Positions 1 to 5,661 of a stretch of DNA of 5,661 nt are shown here, piece by piece. How positions within the stretch are numbered: position 1 is the stretch's first letter; each line of letters begins with the position of its first letter. The DNA is taken from NCBI GenBank assembly GCA_002424295.1, contig DIQY01000102.1, forward strand, positions 1,462 to 7,122, read 5' to 3'. This stretch comes from Ruminococcaceae bacterium UBA5450 (GTDB lineage Bacteria; Bacillota; Clostridia; Oscillospirales; Acutalibacteraceae). The notes under the pieces are model-generated. The model worked only from the letters and a program-made list of their open reading frames with translations. It did no database searches and was not told the DNA's origin. Made by a program: the position numbers and the translations under genes.

Positions 1-908
1 TCCACTTCGCGCAGCGCATCAAAAAGATGATGTGCCATCTGGGACATATCCGTCTCTGCCCCATAACATAAATAAGGACTCTTTAGTCCCGCACAATCCT
101 CATCATAGCAGAGAGCCATTACTCCCGGTGCAATATGAGAGTTTACATAATCTCTATATTGTTCATCACTGCCGTCAAGAATAATCACATTTGCTTTCGG
201 AGAATAATGCTTATACTTCATTCCCGGAGAAGAAGCGCGCACCCCTTCTTTTAACGGATGCAACACTGCGTCATCCATCTCTACTTCTCCCAGAACAGAA
301 CGCAGCTGTTCCAATGTGATTCCACCCGGTCTTAAAAGACGCGGTGGATTTGACGCCAATGTAATCACTGTGGATTCGACACCGACCTTACAGGGACCAC
401 CGTCAACTACGGCTTCAATTTTTCCAGAGAGATCGTGCATAACATGTTCCGCCGTCGTGGGACTTGGCTTTCCGGAAAGATTGGCAGAAGGCGCCGCCAA
501 AGGCAAACCGGAAACCGTAATCAGCTGCTGCGCCGCCGGATGAGACGGGAACCGAATTGCAACGGTCGGCAATCCGGCGCTAACTTCATCGGGAATGCAG
601 TCTGCTTTTGGTAAAATCATGGTAAGTGGTCCCGGCCAAAAAGCCTTTGCCAATTTTTTTGCACTTTCGGGGACAACCGCTACCAAATGATAAATCTGAG
701 AAAAATCCGAAATATGGACAATCAACGGGTTATCCATCGGTCGTCCTTTCGCTGCAAAAATTTTTGCAACGGCTTTTCCATCCAGTGCATTTGCAGCGAG
801 TCCATAAACCGTTTCTGTCGGCATTCCGACGAGACCGCCTTCGCGGAGAAACTTTGCCGCACGCTCAATCCCTTCCGCATCCGCTTTTAACAGTTCCGTT
901 TCCACCAT
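1..908 (-). CDS. tsaC: Sua5/YwlC-type L-threonylcarbamoyladenylate synthase, C-terminus cut by window edge
   Basis: Makes threonylcarbamoyl-AMP from threonine, bicarbonate and ATP in the cytoplasm. The Tsa complex then transfers the group to A37 of tRNAs that read ANN codons (t6A). I translated 302 residues from the ATG at 908 with no stop before the left edge. The YrdC/TsaC domain fills about residues 10-205, with PTETVYGL at 30-37, the KGRP...NPL nucleotide-binding motif at 54-62, PSAN at 140-143, GVESTVI at 176-182 and RPGG at 193-196. The Sua5 linker SPGMKYKHYSP follows at 226-236, then the start of the small Sua5 domain, ending at the edge in the family-typical LFDALREV. This makes it the long two-domain form (about 340-350 residues in Bacillus), so roughly 40 residues are missing. 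It starts 13 bases after the prfA stop and is probably cotranscribed with prfA. Motifs are intact and the assignment is firm. Confidence 0.96.
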   Translation of the reverse strand, partial: MVETELLKADAEGIERAAKFLREGGLVGMPTETVYGLAANALDGKAVAKIFAAKGRPMDNPLIVHISDFSQIYHLVAVVPESAKKLAKAFWPGPLTMILPKADCIPDEVSAGLPTVAIRFPSHPAAQQLITVSGLPLAAPSANLSGKPSPTTAEHVMHDLSGKIEAVVDGGPCKVGVESTVITLASNPPRLLRPGGITLEQLRSVLGEVEMDDAVLHPLKEGVRASSPGMKYKHYSPKANVIILDGSDEQYRDYVNSHIAPGVMALCYDEDCAGLKSPYLCYGAETDMSQMAHHLFDALREV

Positions 909-912
909 TCTT

Positions 913-917
913 ACCTC
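913..917 (-). promoter_or_regulatory. Ribosome binding site of tsaC (decides start)
   Basis: The minus strand reads AGTGAGGTAAGA directly before the ATG at 908. GAGGT lies 4 bases from that ATG and 7 bases from the next codon, a GTG at 905, so either could be the true start. An earlier in-frame ATG at 932 would overlap the end of prfA but has no purine-rich site before it. I chose 908. Confidence 0.6.
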
Positions 918-921
918 ACTT

Positions 922-2007
922 TTAATTTTCATGCTCTGATGAGCGCATACTCTTTTCCAACTGAAGCGTTCGGTCCGCCGCAATTAAAGGATCTATCAAC
1001 TGATCCAAACTGCCATTTAAAACGTCCTCCAGTTTATACAGCGTCAGACCGATCCGATGATCGGTCACACGGCTCTGCGGATAATTATAAGTGCGAATCC
1101 GCTCGGAACGGTCGCCTGTTCCAACCTGACTGCGGCGATTTTCCGCAATCGCCTCATCATGTTTTCTCTGCTCCATTTCAAAGAGCCGGCTTCTGAGCAC
1201 CCGCATCGCTTTATCTTTATTCTTATACTGGCTACGTTCATCCTGACATTCGACTACCGTCCCCGTGGGAAGATGTGTAATCCGGATTGCCGAACTGGTT
1301 TTATTGATATGCTGCCCTCCGGCTCCGCTCGAACGAAAGGTATCGATCTGCAAATCTTTGGGATCGATTACCAGTTCTACCTCATCGGCTTCCGGCAGGA
1401 CGGCCACTGTCGCCGTAGAAGTATGGATTCTTCCCTGCGTTTCCGTTTCAGGGACACGCTGCACCCGATGAACACCGCTTTCATATTTTAAGCGGGAATA
1501 GGCACCCGCTCCCGAAATCTGAAAAGTAACTTCCTTACAGCCGCCGAGTTCCGTCTCATTTAAATTCAAAAGCTCTGTCTGCCAATTTCTGCTCTGTGCA
1601 TACATCGTATACATTCGATAGAGCACTGCAGAAAAAAGAGCTGCTTCTTCCCCACCGGCTCCGCCGCGGATTTCCACGATCACGTTTTTTTCATCATTAG
1701 GGTCTTTGGGAAGCAAAAGAATATTAATCTTCTCCGTAAGGTGCTTGATTTCTTCCTGCGCTTCTTCCCGATCCGTAAGGGCAAGATCGTGAAGTTCACG
1801 GTCTCCTGATTCTAGAAGCTCCTGCGCCTCCGACAACTTCTTCTGGACTTTCTCATATTCCCCATAGGTGCTGACCAAAGGCTCCAGATCTTTATATTCT
1901 TTCATCAGCGCTGCAAATTTTGTCTGATCTCCTGCAATTTCAGGCAGGCAGAGCTTCTGACCTAATTCTTCATATCTTTTTTGAAATATCTGTAAATTTT
2001 CAAACAT
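922..2007 (-). CDS. prfA: Peptide chain release factor 1 (RF1)
   Basis: Class I release factor that recognises UAA and UAG in the ribosomal A site and triggers hydrolysis of peptidyl-tRNA. The 361-residue length is normal for the family. The N-terminal helical, coiled-coil-rich domain covers about residues 1-100. The PCRF region follows, with the conserved EIRGGAGGEEAALF at 112-125. VQRVPETE at 183-190 holds the codon-reading tripeptide as P-E-T (186-188), the RF1 type rather than the SPF of RF2. SSGAGGQHINKTSSA at 226-240 carries the catalytic GGQ (230-232), whose glutamine is normally methylated by PrmC. The tail TDHRIGLTLYKLEDVLNG is also typical of RF1. The minus strand has TAAGGAG (2017-2023) 9 bases before the ATG, supporting this start. 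It lies 56 bases after the DUF951 gene with no terminator between, and 13 bases before tsaC. Complete, with nothing missing. Confidence 0.99.
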   Translation of the reverse strand: MFENLQIFQKRYEELGQKLCLPEIAGDQTKFAALMKEYKDLEPLVSTYGEYEKVQKKLSEAQELLESGDRELHDLALTDREEAQEEIKHLTEKINILLLPKDPNDEKNVIVEIRGGAGGEEAALFSAVLYRMYTMYAQSRNWQTELLNLNETELGGCKEVTFQISGAGAYSRLKYESGVHRVQRVPETETQGRIHTSTATVAVLPEADEVELVIDPKDLQIDTFRSSGAGGQHINKTSSAIRITHLPTGTVVECQDERSQYKNKDKAMRVLRSRLFEMEQRKHDEAIAENRRSQVGTGDRSERIRTYNYPQSRVTDHRIGLTLYKLEDVLNGSLDQLIDPLIAADRTLQLEKSMRSSEHEN

Positions 2008-2063
2008 AAAAGTTCTCTCCTTATGAATTAATTACCAATATTCTGTAAATTCATAAAGAGTCC

Positions 2064-2261
2064 CTAAGCTTTTTCTTTTGGATCATCGCGTAAGATTCTG
2101 CGAATATTCTTTTCACACTTTAAGCGCGGAACCATAACTTCTCTTCCGCAGGAGGTACAGCGAATTTTAAAATCCATGCCCGCCCGCAAGACCAAAAAAA
2201 TCTTATTTCCGCAGGGATGCGGTTTTTTCATTTCAATGCGGTCACCGGGTCTGATATCCAT
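2064..2261 (-). CDS. DUF951 family small zinc-ribbon-like protein
   Basis: A 65-residue protein that I recognise as DUF951 (the family of Bacillus YyzM). The match is the N-terminal DIRPGDRIEMKKPHPCG, a conserved basic centre, and IRCTSCGREVMVPR. H15, C17, C35 and C38 could form a zinc site (HPCG plus CxxCG); this is inferred from spacing. The rest is small, basic and cytoplasmic in character, with no signal peptide or membrane segment. The family has no established biochemical function. The start is well supported: AGGAGGA at 2269-2275 sits 7 bases before the ATG, and a promoter lies directly upstream. It is the first gene of a leftward cluster with prfA and tsaC, which suggests but does not prove a translation-related role. 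It ends with TAG, a stop codon read only by RF1, the product of the next gene. Confidence 0.93.
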   Translation of the reverse strand: MDIRPGDRIEMKKPHPCGNKIFLVLRAGMDFKIRCTSCGREVMVPRLKCEKNIRRILRDDPKEKA

Positions 2262-2296
2262 CTGAAAATCCTCCTTTTATCTTTGCGTTTCATATA

Positions 2297-2326
2297 AGTA
2301 TACCACGAATCCACTATCAGAGACAA
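2297..2326 (-). promoter_or_regulatory. Sigma-A-type promoter of the DUF951-prfA-tsaC cluster
   Basis: On the minus strand the -35 element TTGTCT (2321-2326) is followed, after 18 bases, by the -10 element TATACT (2297-2302). TGG directly before the -10 gives the TGn extended -10 form. Transcription would begin near 2290, leaving a leader of about 29 bases that holds little beyond the ribosome binding site. No riboswitch or T-box fits in that space. Prediction is by consensus match only. Confidence 0.72.
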
Positions 2327-2345
2327 ATCTTTTTCGATAGGAACC

Positions 2346-2374
2346 TTGCTTCCCGCTTTTCTTTGCCTTATAAT
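2346..2374 (+). promoter_or_regulatory. Sigma-A-type promoter of birA
   Basis: A perfect -10 TATAAT (2369-2374) lies 17 bases after a weak -35 TTGCTT (2346-2351). The predicted start is near 2381, giving a leader of about 27 bases before the birA ATG at 2408. Its -35 is separated by 19 bases from the -35 of the divergent leftward promoter, so a regulator bound between them could affect both. Confidence 0.7.
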
Positions 2375-2394
2375 AAAAATATAGTTTAAAAAAT

Positions 2395-2402
2395 GAGGGT
2401 GA
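2395..2402 (+). promoter_or_regulatory. Ribosome binding site of birA (decides start)
   Basis: GAGGGTGA lies 5 bases before the ATG at 2408. An in-frame ATG at 2393 overlaps this site and is preceded only by an A/T-rich run without a ribosome binding site, so it is probably part of the leader rather than the start. Confidence 0.7.
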
Positions 2403-2407
2403 AATCC

Positions 2408-3382
2408 ATGGCAATTAAAGAGGAAGTTTTGCAATATCTGCGAAAATCCACGGGAGATGTCTCTGGAGAAGAATTGAGTGAAAGACTTGGGACCTCCCGC
2501 ACAGCAGTTTGGAAAGCAGTAAATGCCCTGCGGGAAGAAGGCTGCGAGATTGCTTCTGCCACTCGCCGCGGATACCGCCTTTTAAAAGAACCCGACCGAA
2601 TTAACGCAGAAGATCTTCTGCAAAACTTAGATACGCAGTTCCTCGGCAAAGAGATCCAGGTATTTAAAGAGATTGACTCCACCAACGAAGAAGTGAAGCG
2701 CCAAGCACTGCGTGGTGCTCGAGATGGTCTTGTGATCGTTTCTGAGGAACAGAACGGCGGCAAAGGAAGACTCGGACGCGCATGGAACAGCCCTTTTGGT
2801 ACAGGACTTTATTTTTCCTTTTTACTGCGTCCCGAACACATTCCGGAACCACTGACAAATGCTACCCTTCTGGCAGGACTCGGGGTTGTACGCGCTCTAA
2901 GACGTGTTTGGGGATTAGATGCTAAAATCAAATGGCCGAACGATGTTGTCATCGGCAATAAAAAGATTTGTGGAATTCTCACCGAGATGGCCGCAGAAAT
3001 TGACAAAGTACAGTATATTGTTCCCGGAATTGGAATCAATGTTGGGAACCAATCTTTTCCGGATGAGCTTGCAGTAAAAGCGACTTCGATGTTGATCGAA
3101 TTGGGAAAGCCGGTAAAACGTTCTGAGGTTTTGCTGGCTGCACTGGAAGAGCTTGATAAACTATTTATAGAGAAAGAGTTTCCCCTTGAAGAATACAGTG
3201 ACCTATGCGTCTCACTCCATAAAAAAGTTCGTTATACGCGAGGGTTAAAGTCTTATACGGGAACTGCTTTTGCGATTGCTCCCGGTGGAGAATTGATGGT
3301 ACGCAGTGATGAAGACGGAACAGAAATTCCGATCAGTACCGGAGAAGTCATTGTTCAGGGAATTTATGGACAAAACGTTTAA
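2408..3382 (+). CDS. birA: Bifunctional biotin--[acetyl-CoA carboxylase] ligase / biotin repressor
   Basis: Activates biotin to biotinyl-AMP and attaches it to the lysine of biotin carrier domains, such as that of acetyl-CoA carboxylase. It has 324 residues from the chosen ATG. Residues 1-60 form a winged helix-turn-helix (SGEELSERLGTSRTAVWKAV at 19-38, wing ATRRGYRLL), so it is the class II type that can also repress biotin synthesis or uptake genes. The catalytic domain carries EIDSTN (88-93), the biotinyl-AMP loop GGKGRLGR (117-124), KWPND with the conserved lysine (175-179), KICGILTE (187-194 region) and GIGINV (207-212). The C-terminal SH3-like domain (about 270-324) includes SYTGTAFAIAPGGEL. 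No motif is missing. It is divergent from the DUF951-prfA-tsaC cluster and followed by its own terminator, so it is probably monocistronic. No biotin gene is nearby. A 329-residue product from the ATG at 2393 is possible but less likely. Confidence 0.97.
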   Translation: MAIKEEVLQYLRKSTGDVSGEELSERLGTSRTAVWKAVNALREEGCEIASATRRGYRLLKEPDRINAEDLLQNLDTQFLGKEIQVFKEIDSTNEEVKRQALRGARDGLVIVSEEQNGGKGRLGRAWNSPFGTGLYFSFLLRPEHIPEPLTNATLLAGLGVVRALRRVWGLDAKIKWPNDVVIGNKKICGILTEMAAEIDKVQYIVPGIGINVGNQSFPDELAVKATSMLIELGKPVKRSEVLLAALEELDKLFIEKEFPLEEYSDLCVSLHKKVRYTRGLKSYTGTAFAIAPGGELMVRSDEDGTEIPISTGEVIVQGIYGQNV

Positions 3383-3398
3383 GAATTTTTGATAAGCC

Positions 3399-3446
3399 AA
3401 AAGGCGCTTTGTATAAACAAAAATTGTTTATACAAAGCGCCTTTTT
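3399..3446 (+). terminator. Intrinsic terminator after birA, possibly two-way
   Basis: A perfect 22-base-pair inverted repeat (arms 3399-3420 and 3424-3445) with a 3-base AAA loop is built around GGCGCTTTGTATAAACAA. On the plus strand the hairpin runs into TTTTTAATTTTG, a good U-tract, 17 bases past the birA stop. The same hairpin lies past the end of the convergent minus-strand gene. Leftward, only the four U residues inside the stem follow before GGCTTATC, so termination in that direction should be weaker. Confidence 0.93.
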
Positions 3447-3476
3447 AATTTTGTCTGATTCGAGTCATTTCAAAGA

Positions 3477-5661
3477 TCAAAAGAGGCTCTTCATGCGTGC
3501 CCAAAAAGACTGGTCGGTCTTTGTTTTGATTCCATCATTCACGGCTGCATCCTCGTTCAGCTTTTCGTCAGAATCATCTTTTTTAATTTCATTGGTCTTC
3601 ATGATAAAGCTGACATGGTTGTCGCAGCCATCAGAAACACCGGAGAAAGTTTTATAACTCTTTGCCTGATCTAGAATTGCATCTTTCAGATCAAGCAATT
3701 TTTCTGCATCCGCTTTGCTGGAAACCACTTTGTTGGCAACAAGATCGATGCCGTCAACCTTAAACTGATTGGTTCCGGTCGAGAGCTCTCCGCTCTTTTC
3801 TGCCAAGGTTCCAGCAGCCTCTGTTAACTGTCCAATGCCATTTTGCAGCTGAACTCCTCCATTTTGCAGCTCTGTTGCGCCGGTCTGCAATGCCGAAGCA
3901 CCTGCATTGACCTGTGCAGAACCGCTCTTAAGAGAATCTGCTCCATTTTTAGCACTCTCTGCCCCATTGGAGACCTGTTGAGCCCCGGCAGCCAGCTCAT
4001 TTGCTTTCTGCATTAAAGTATCAACTCCGCCAGAAACCAAAGCTAGATTATCGGAAATCTGCTTTGTTCCATCAGCAACTGATTTTGCACCGTCGTTCAG
4101 CTTTTGAGCAGATTCGTTCAACGTCTTCTCCTGTCCTGCAAAATTACTCTTAATTGTTTGAGCAGAACCGGTAAGTGTAGTGTTCGCGCCCTGGCCGATC
4201 GCCTGAATATCGTTGCCAAGTCCAGTTAACTTTGTACCGATCGCCGTATTATTTTGGATACCAACAATCATTGCACTAATCTGTGCTTTTGTAGTCGCAT
4301 CTGTTGTAGCAGCAGCAATTCCTTGAAGATTTTTAATTAAATCCGCATTCTGCGTCTGTAGAGTTGCGCCAATGTCTTGTGTATCACTTCCAGCCTTTGC
4401 AAGACTTTGGACAAACGGCTTATTAGAATCGCTCATATCAGTGCTGATCTGCTGGATAGAAGAATCCACCAAAGAACCGGTTACCTGCTGCAAAGCCGTT
4501 GTAAACTCCCCTAATCCAGTCTGTAATGTAGCTGCTCCATCTTTTGCCTGATCACTACCCGCAGAAAGCTGCTTTACGCTACCGTCTAATTGTGTAATTC
4601 CCTGTGCAAAAAGGCTACTGCCGTCTTTCACCTGTTTTGCACCGGTTGAAAGAGCTTCTGTTCCAGAAGCCAACTGGTCACTGCCGGAAGAAAGCTTCTG
4701 GGTACCGCCTGCAAGCTCCGTGGTTCCGCTGTTCAAAGAACTAATTCCATTATTCAGCGCTCCCACTGCGCTTTGCAATTCCAGCATTTTATTGTTATAG
4801 GTAGAAAGAGCACTTGCCAAAGCTTCAGAACCTTCACTCAGCTGACCGGAAGCACTTTCCATTTGATCTACTAAAGAATCGATCTGGCCCACATCAAAAG
4901 AAAAACTGCCATTACTACTTTCTGATCCAGCAGGAAGCGCTGCGCCCATAATAGAGTTCATTTCCAAATTTGTGGCATCGGCAGTAACCGTAAAGCTATC
5001 TTCCAAATTAATTTTGCTCAGACTTTCCAGCGTACTGACAGATGAGCCTAAAGTTTCCTTCATGCCCGGCAAAGAAATCATTGTGACAACCTGGTTGTTT
5101 CCTTCTGAAACAACTGCACCGCCTTCCGAGCATTTTACATTCTGAAAATGGTCGGTAGAAAAGCTGCAGAGGGCTGCCGCCAAAAACGGCGTATAAATGG
5201 TTCTGGATTCTCCCCCAACTAATTTTGTTGTCTTCTCATGATTCTGAAAAGAGACAGTCATTTCCAGTTTTCCTGATTTGCCCGCAAGCTGATCTGCACT
5301 AATTTCTTTTCCGTCCAATTTATAATCCACTTTCATGGTAACGGGAGCTTGTGCGCTGCTTTTTCCCTGATAGTAAAGATCGTCTCCGGAAATATTATTC
5401 CATTCCAGCTCTTTGCCGTCTAGAGTAGGAGAATCGTCTCCCTTTACATTTTTGACATCGGTCAGATTCGTAGATTCGGAATAATTTCCAATCCCGTTAT
5501 CGTTGTGAACCCATGCACTGACCGTCTGATTCTGAATGTCGCCATTAGGATCAGTGATCAGATAAACCGTTTCTTGACGTTTATAATTTTTGGAACTGTC
5601 GTTTGCCGTTGTTCCCTCTGCCGCAAAAGCGGTTGTCGTCACCAGAGAAGCACATAATGCA
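3477..5661 (-). CDS. Secreted X-X-X-Leu-X-X-Gly heptad-repeat protein, 5' end beyond window
   Basis: Large exported protein of unknown function, open to the right edge. Residue numbers here count from the GTG at 5642, which lies inside the signal peptide and is not the real start; the frame continues upstream as ALCASL. A likely signal peptidase site is AFA/AEG (after residue 7). Residues 20-245 form a non-repetitive, probably beta-rich domain beginning ETVYLITDPNGDI. Two blocks of xxxLxxG heptads follow (293-376 and 512-623), separated by a repeat-poor N/T/Q-rich segment. A conserved-looking tail (about 627-683, with KTFSGVSDG and HVSFIMKT) leads into an acidic linker and ends SFWARMKSLF. 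There is no membrane helix after the signal peptide. The heptads resemble those of YhgE/Pip and some MMPL-family proteins of Firmicutes; this is recalled family knowledge, and the exact family is uncertain. It ends with TGA, convergent with birA across a shared hairpin. Confidence 0.85.
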   Translation of the reverse strand, partial: ALCASLVTTTAFAAEGTTANDSSKNYKRQETVYLITDPNGDIQNQTVSAWVHNDNGIGNYSESTNLTDVKNVKGDDSPTLDGKELEWNNISGDDLYYQGKSSAQAPVTMKVDYKLDGKEISADQLAGKSGKLEMTVSFQNHEKTTKLVGGESRTIYTPFLAAALCSFSTDHFQNVKCSEGGAVVSEGNNQVVTMISLPGMKETLGSSVSTLESLSKINLEDSFTVTADATNLEMNSIMGAALPAGSESSNGSFSFDVGQIDSLVDQMESASGQLSEGSEALASALSTYNNKMLELQSAVGALNNGISSLNSGTTELAGGTQKLSSGSDQLASGTEALSTGAKQVKDGSSLFAQGITQLDGSVKQLSAGSDQAKDGAATLQTGLGEFTTALQQVTGSLVDSSIQQISTDMSDSNKPFVQSLAKAGSDTQDIGATLQTQNADLIKNLQGIAAATTDATTKAQISAMIVGIQNNTAIGTKLTGLGNDIQAIGQGANTTLTGSAQTIKSNFAGQEKTLNESAQKLNDGAKSVADGTKQISDNLALVSGGVDTLMQKANELAAGAQQVSNGAESAKNGADSLKSGSAQVNAGASALQTGATELQNGGVQLQNGIGQLTEAAGTLAEKSGELSTGTNQFKVDGIDLVANKVVSSKADAEKLLDLKDAILDQAKSYKTFSGVSDGCDNHVSFIMKTNEIKKDDSDEKLNEDAAVNDGIKTKTDQSFWARMKSLF
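3774..4109 (-). repeat. Heptad repeat block 2 of the secreted protein
   Basis: Sixteen heptads (residues 512-623 counted from 5642), including QKLNDGA, NELAAGA, DSLKSGS, SALQTGA, TELQNGG and VQLQNGI. Twelve have Gly at the expected place; N, K, A and K replace it in the other four. Its register is shifted by two residues relative to block 1, so the intervening 135-residue segment is not a whole number of heptads. Confidence 0.87.
4110..4514 (-). other. Repeat-poor spacer between the two heptad blocks
   Basis: About 135 residues (377-511 counted from 5642) rich in Thr, Gln, Asn, Ala and Ser and lacking the regular Leu/Gly spacing. It is probably helical, judging from its composition and scattered hydrophobic residues. 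I do not recognise a named domain. It may form the hinge or tip between two antiparallel heptad arms; this is inference. Confidence 0.5.
4515..4766 (-). repeat. Heptad repeat block 1 of the secreted protein
   Basis: Twelve consecutive xxxLxxG heptads (residues 293-376 counted from 5642), for example SSLNSGT, TELAGGT, QKLSSGS, DQLASGT and EALSTGA. Eleven of the twelve have Gly at the seventh place. The exception is around GITQLDGSV, where Gly moves one place forward while the Leu register is kept. The DNA is diverged between copies, so the repeat is kept at protein level and is not a recent tandem duplication. Confidence 0.9.
5622..5661 (-). other. C-terminal part of a Sec signal peptide
   Basis: The visible residues read ALCASLVTTTAFA followed by AEGTTAND. 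The small and hydrophobic stretch with A-F-A before the acidic, polar mature start fits a signal peptidase I site. The basic N-region and most of the hydrophobic core lie outside the window. This is also why the GTG at 5642 should not be taken as the start codon. Confidence 0.75.

Noticed and set aside
316..543. Plus-strand open frame of 75 codons, and others at 626-925, 939-1196 and 1057-1491
   Set aside because: They run antisense to tsaC and prfA, whose protein motifs are unmistakable. The plus-strand products have no recognisable family or credible ribosome binding site.
753..768. Perfect 16-base palindrome TGCAAAAATTTTTGCA inside tsaC
   Set aside because: It lies within codons of the conserved VAKIFAAK stretch, next to the nucleotide-binding motif. 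Protein sequence plus A/T-ending codons explain it, and no U-tract or operator context surrounds it.
2023..2054. Imperfect A/T-only inverted repeat (ATGAATT ... AATTCAT) between DUF951 and prfA
   Set aside because: The seven-base arms are almost all A/T and far apart, with no following U-tract. It is too weak to be a terminator and would not separate the two genes.
2386..3039. Minus-strand open frames across birA, and one at 2228-2434 over the divergent promoters
   Set aside because: They are shadows of birA and of the intergenic region. Their products are rich in Ser/Arg and show no domain.
3456..3467. Near-palindrome TGATTCGAGTCA in the convergent gap
   Set aside because: Two of its positions do not match, it is short, and it lies downstream of both genes where an operator would serve no clear purpose.
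3409..3657. Plus-strand open frame of 82 codons spanning the terminator hairpin
   Set aside because: It starts inside the hairpin, has no ribosome binding site and is antisense to the end of the heptad-repeat gene.
5640..5642. GTG as start codon of the heptad-repeat gene
   Set aside because: The frame is open to the window edge and this codon lies in the middle of a signal peptide just before the cleavage site, so the start must be further upstream.
3477..5661. Reading the repeat gene as a phage tape-measure protein or toxin
   Set aside because: No phage, toxin or immunity gene is nearby. The signal peptide and Leu/Gly heptads fit the secreted heptad-repeat proteins of Firmicutes better.

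Overview
The window looks like a chromosomal housekeeping segment from a low-to-moderate-GC Firmicute, most likely of class Clostridia. The grounds are the DUF951 family (typical of Firmicutes), strong AGGAGG-type ribosome binding sites, sigma-A-like promoters, a two-domain Sua5/YwlC-type enzyme, and a large secreted protein with X-X-X-Leu-X-X-Gly heptads of a kind common in clostridia. Order Oscillospirales is a guess that cannot be proved from the window.

Layout. Positions 1-2261 hold a leftward (minus-strand) cluster in the order DUF951 zinc-ribbon-like protein, prfA (release factor 1), tsaC (Sua5-type threonylcarbamoyl-AMP synthase, cut by the left edge). It is probably one transcript starting near 2290. 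Positions 2262-2407 are a compact divergent control region with two back-to-back promoters. Positions 2408-3382 hold birA (bifunctional biotin protein ligase/repressor) reading rightward. A strong hairpin terminator follows at 3399-3446. Positions 3477-5661 hold a leftward gene, convergent with birA, for a large exported repeat protein. Its start and most of its signal peptide lie beyond the right edge.

How the genes relate. The left cluster serves translation: RF1 terminates at UAA/UAG, and TsaC makes the activated intermediate for t6A37 in tRNAs reading ANN codons. DUF951 has no established function, and its position suggests a link to translation. BirA biotinylates acetyl-CoA carboxylase-type carriers and, having an N-terminal helix-turn-helix, can probably repress biotin genes, none of which is in the window. 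The convergent repeat gene is functionally unrelated and faces the cell exterior.

I see no RNA gene, CRISPR array, insertion sequence or prophage. No convincing new defence or mobile system is present. The least understood parts are the secreted heptad-repeat protein and the DUF951 gene.
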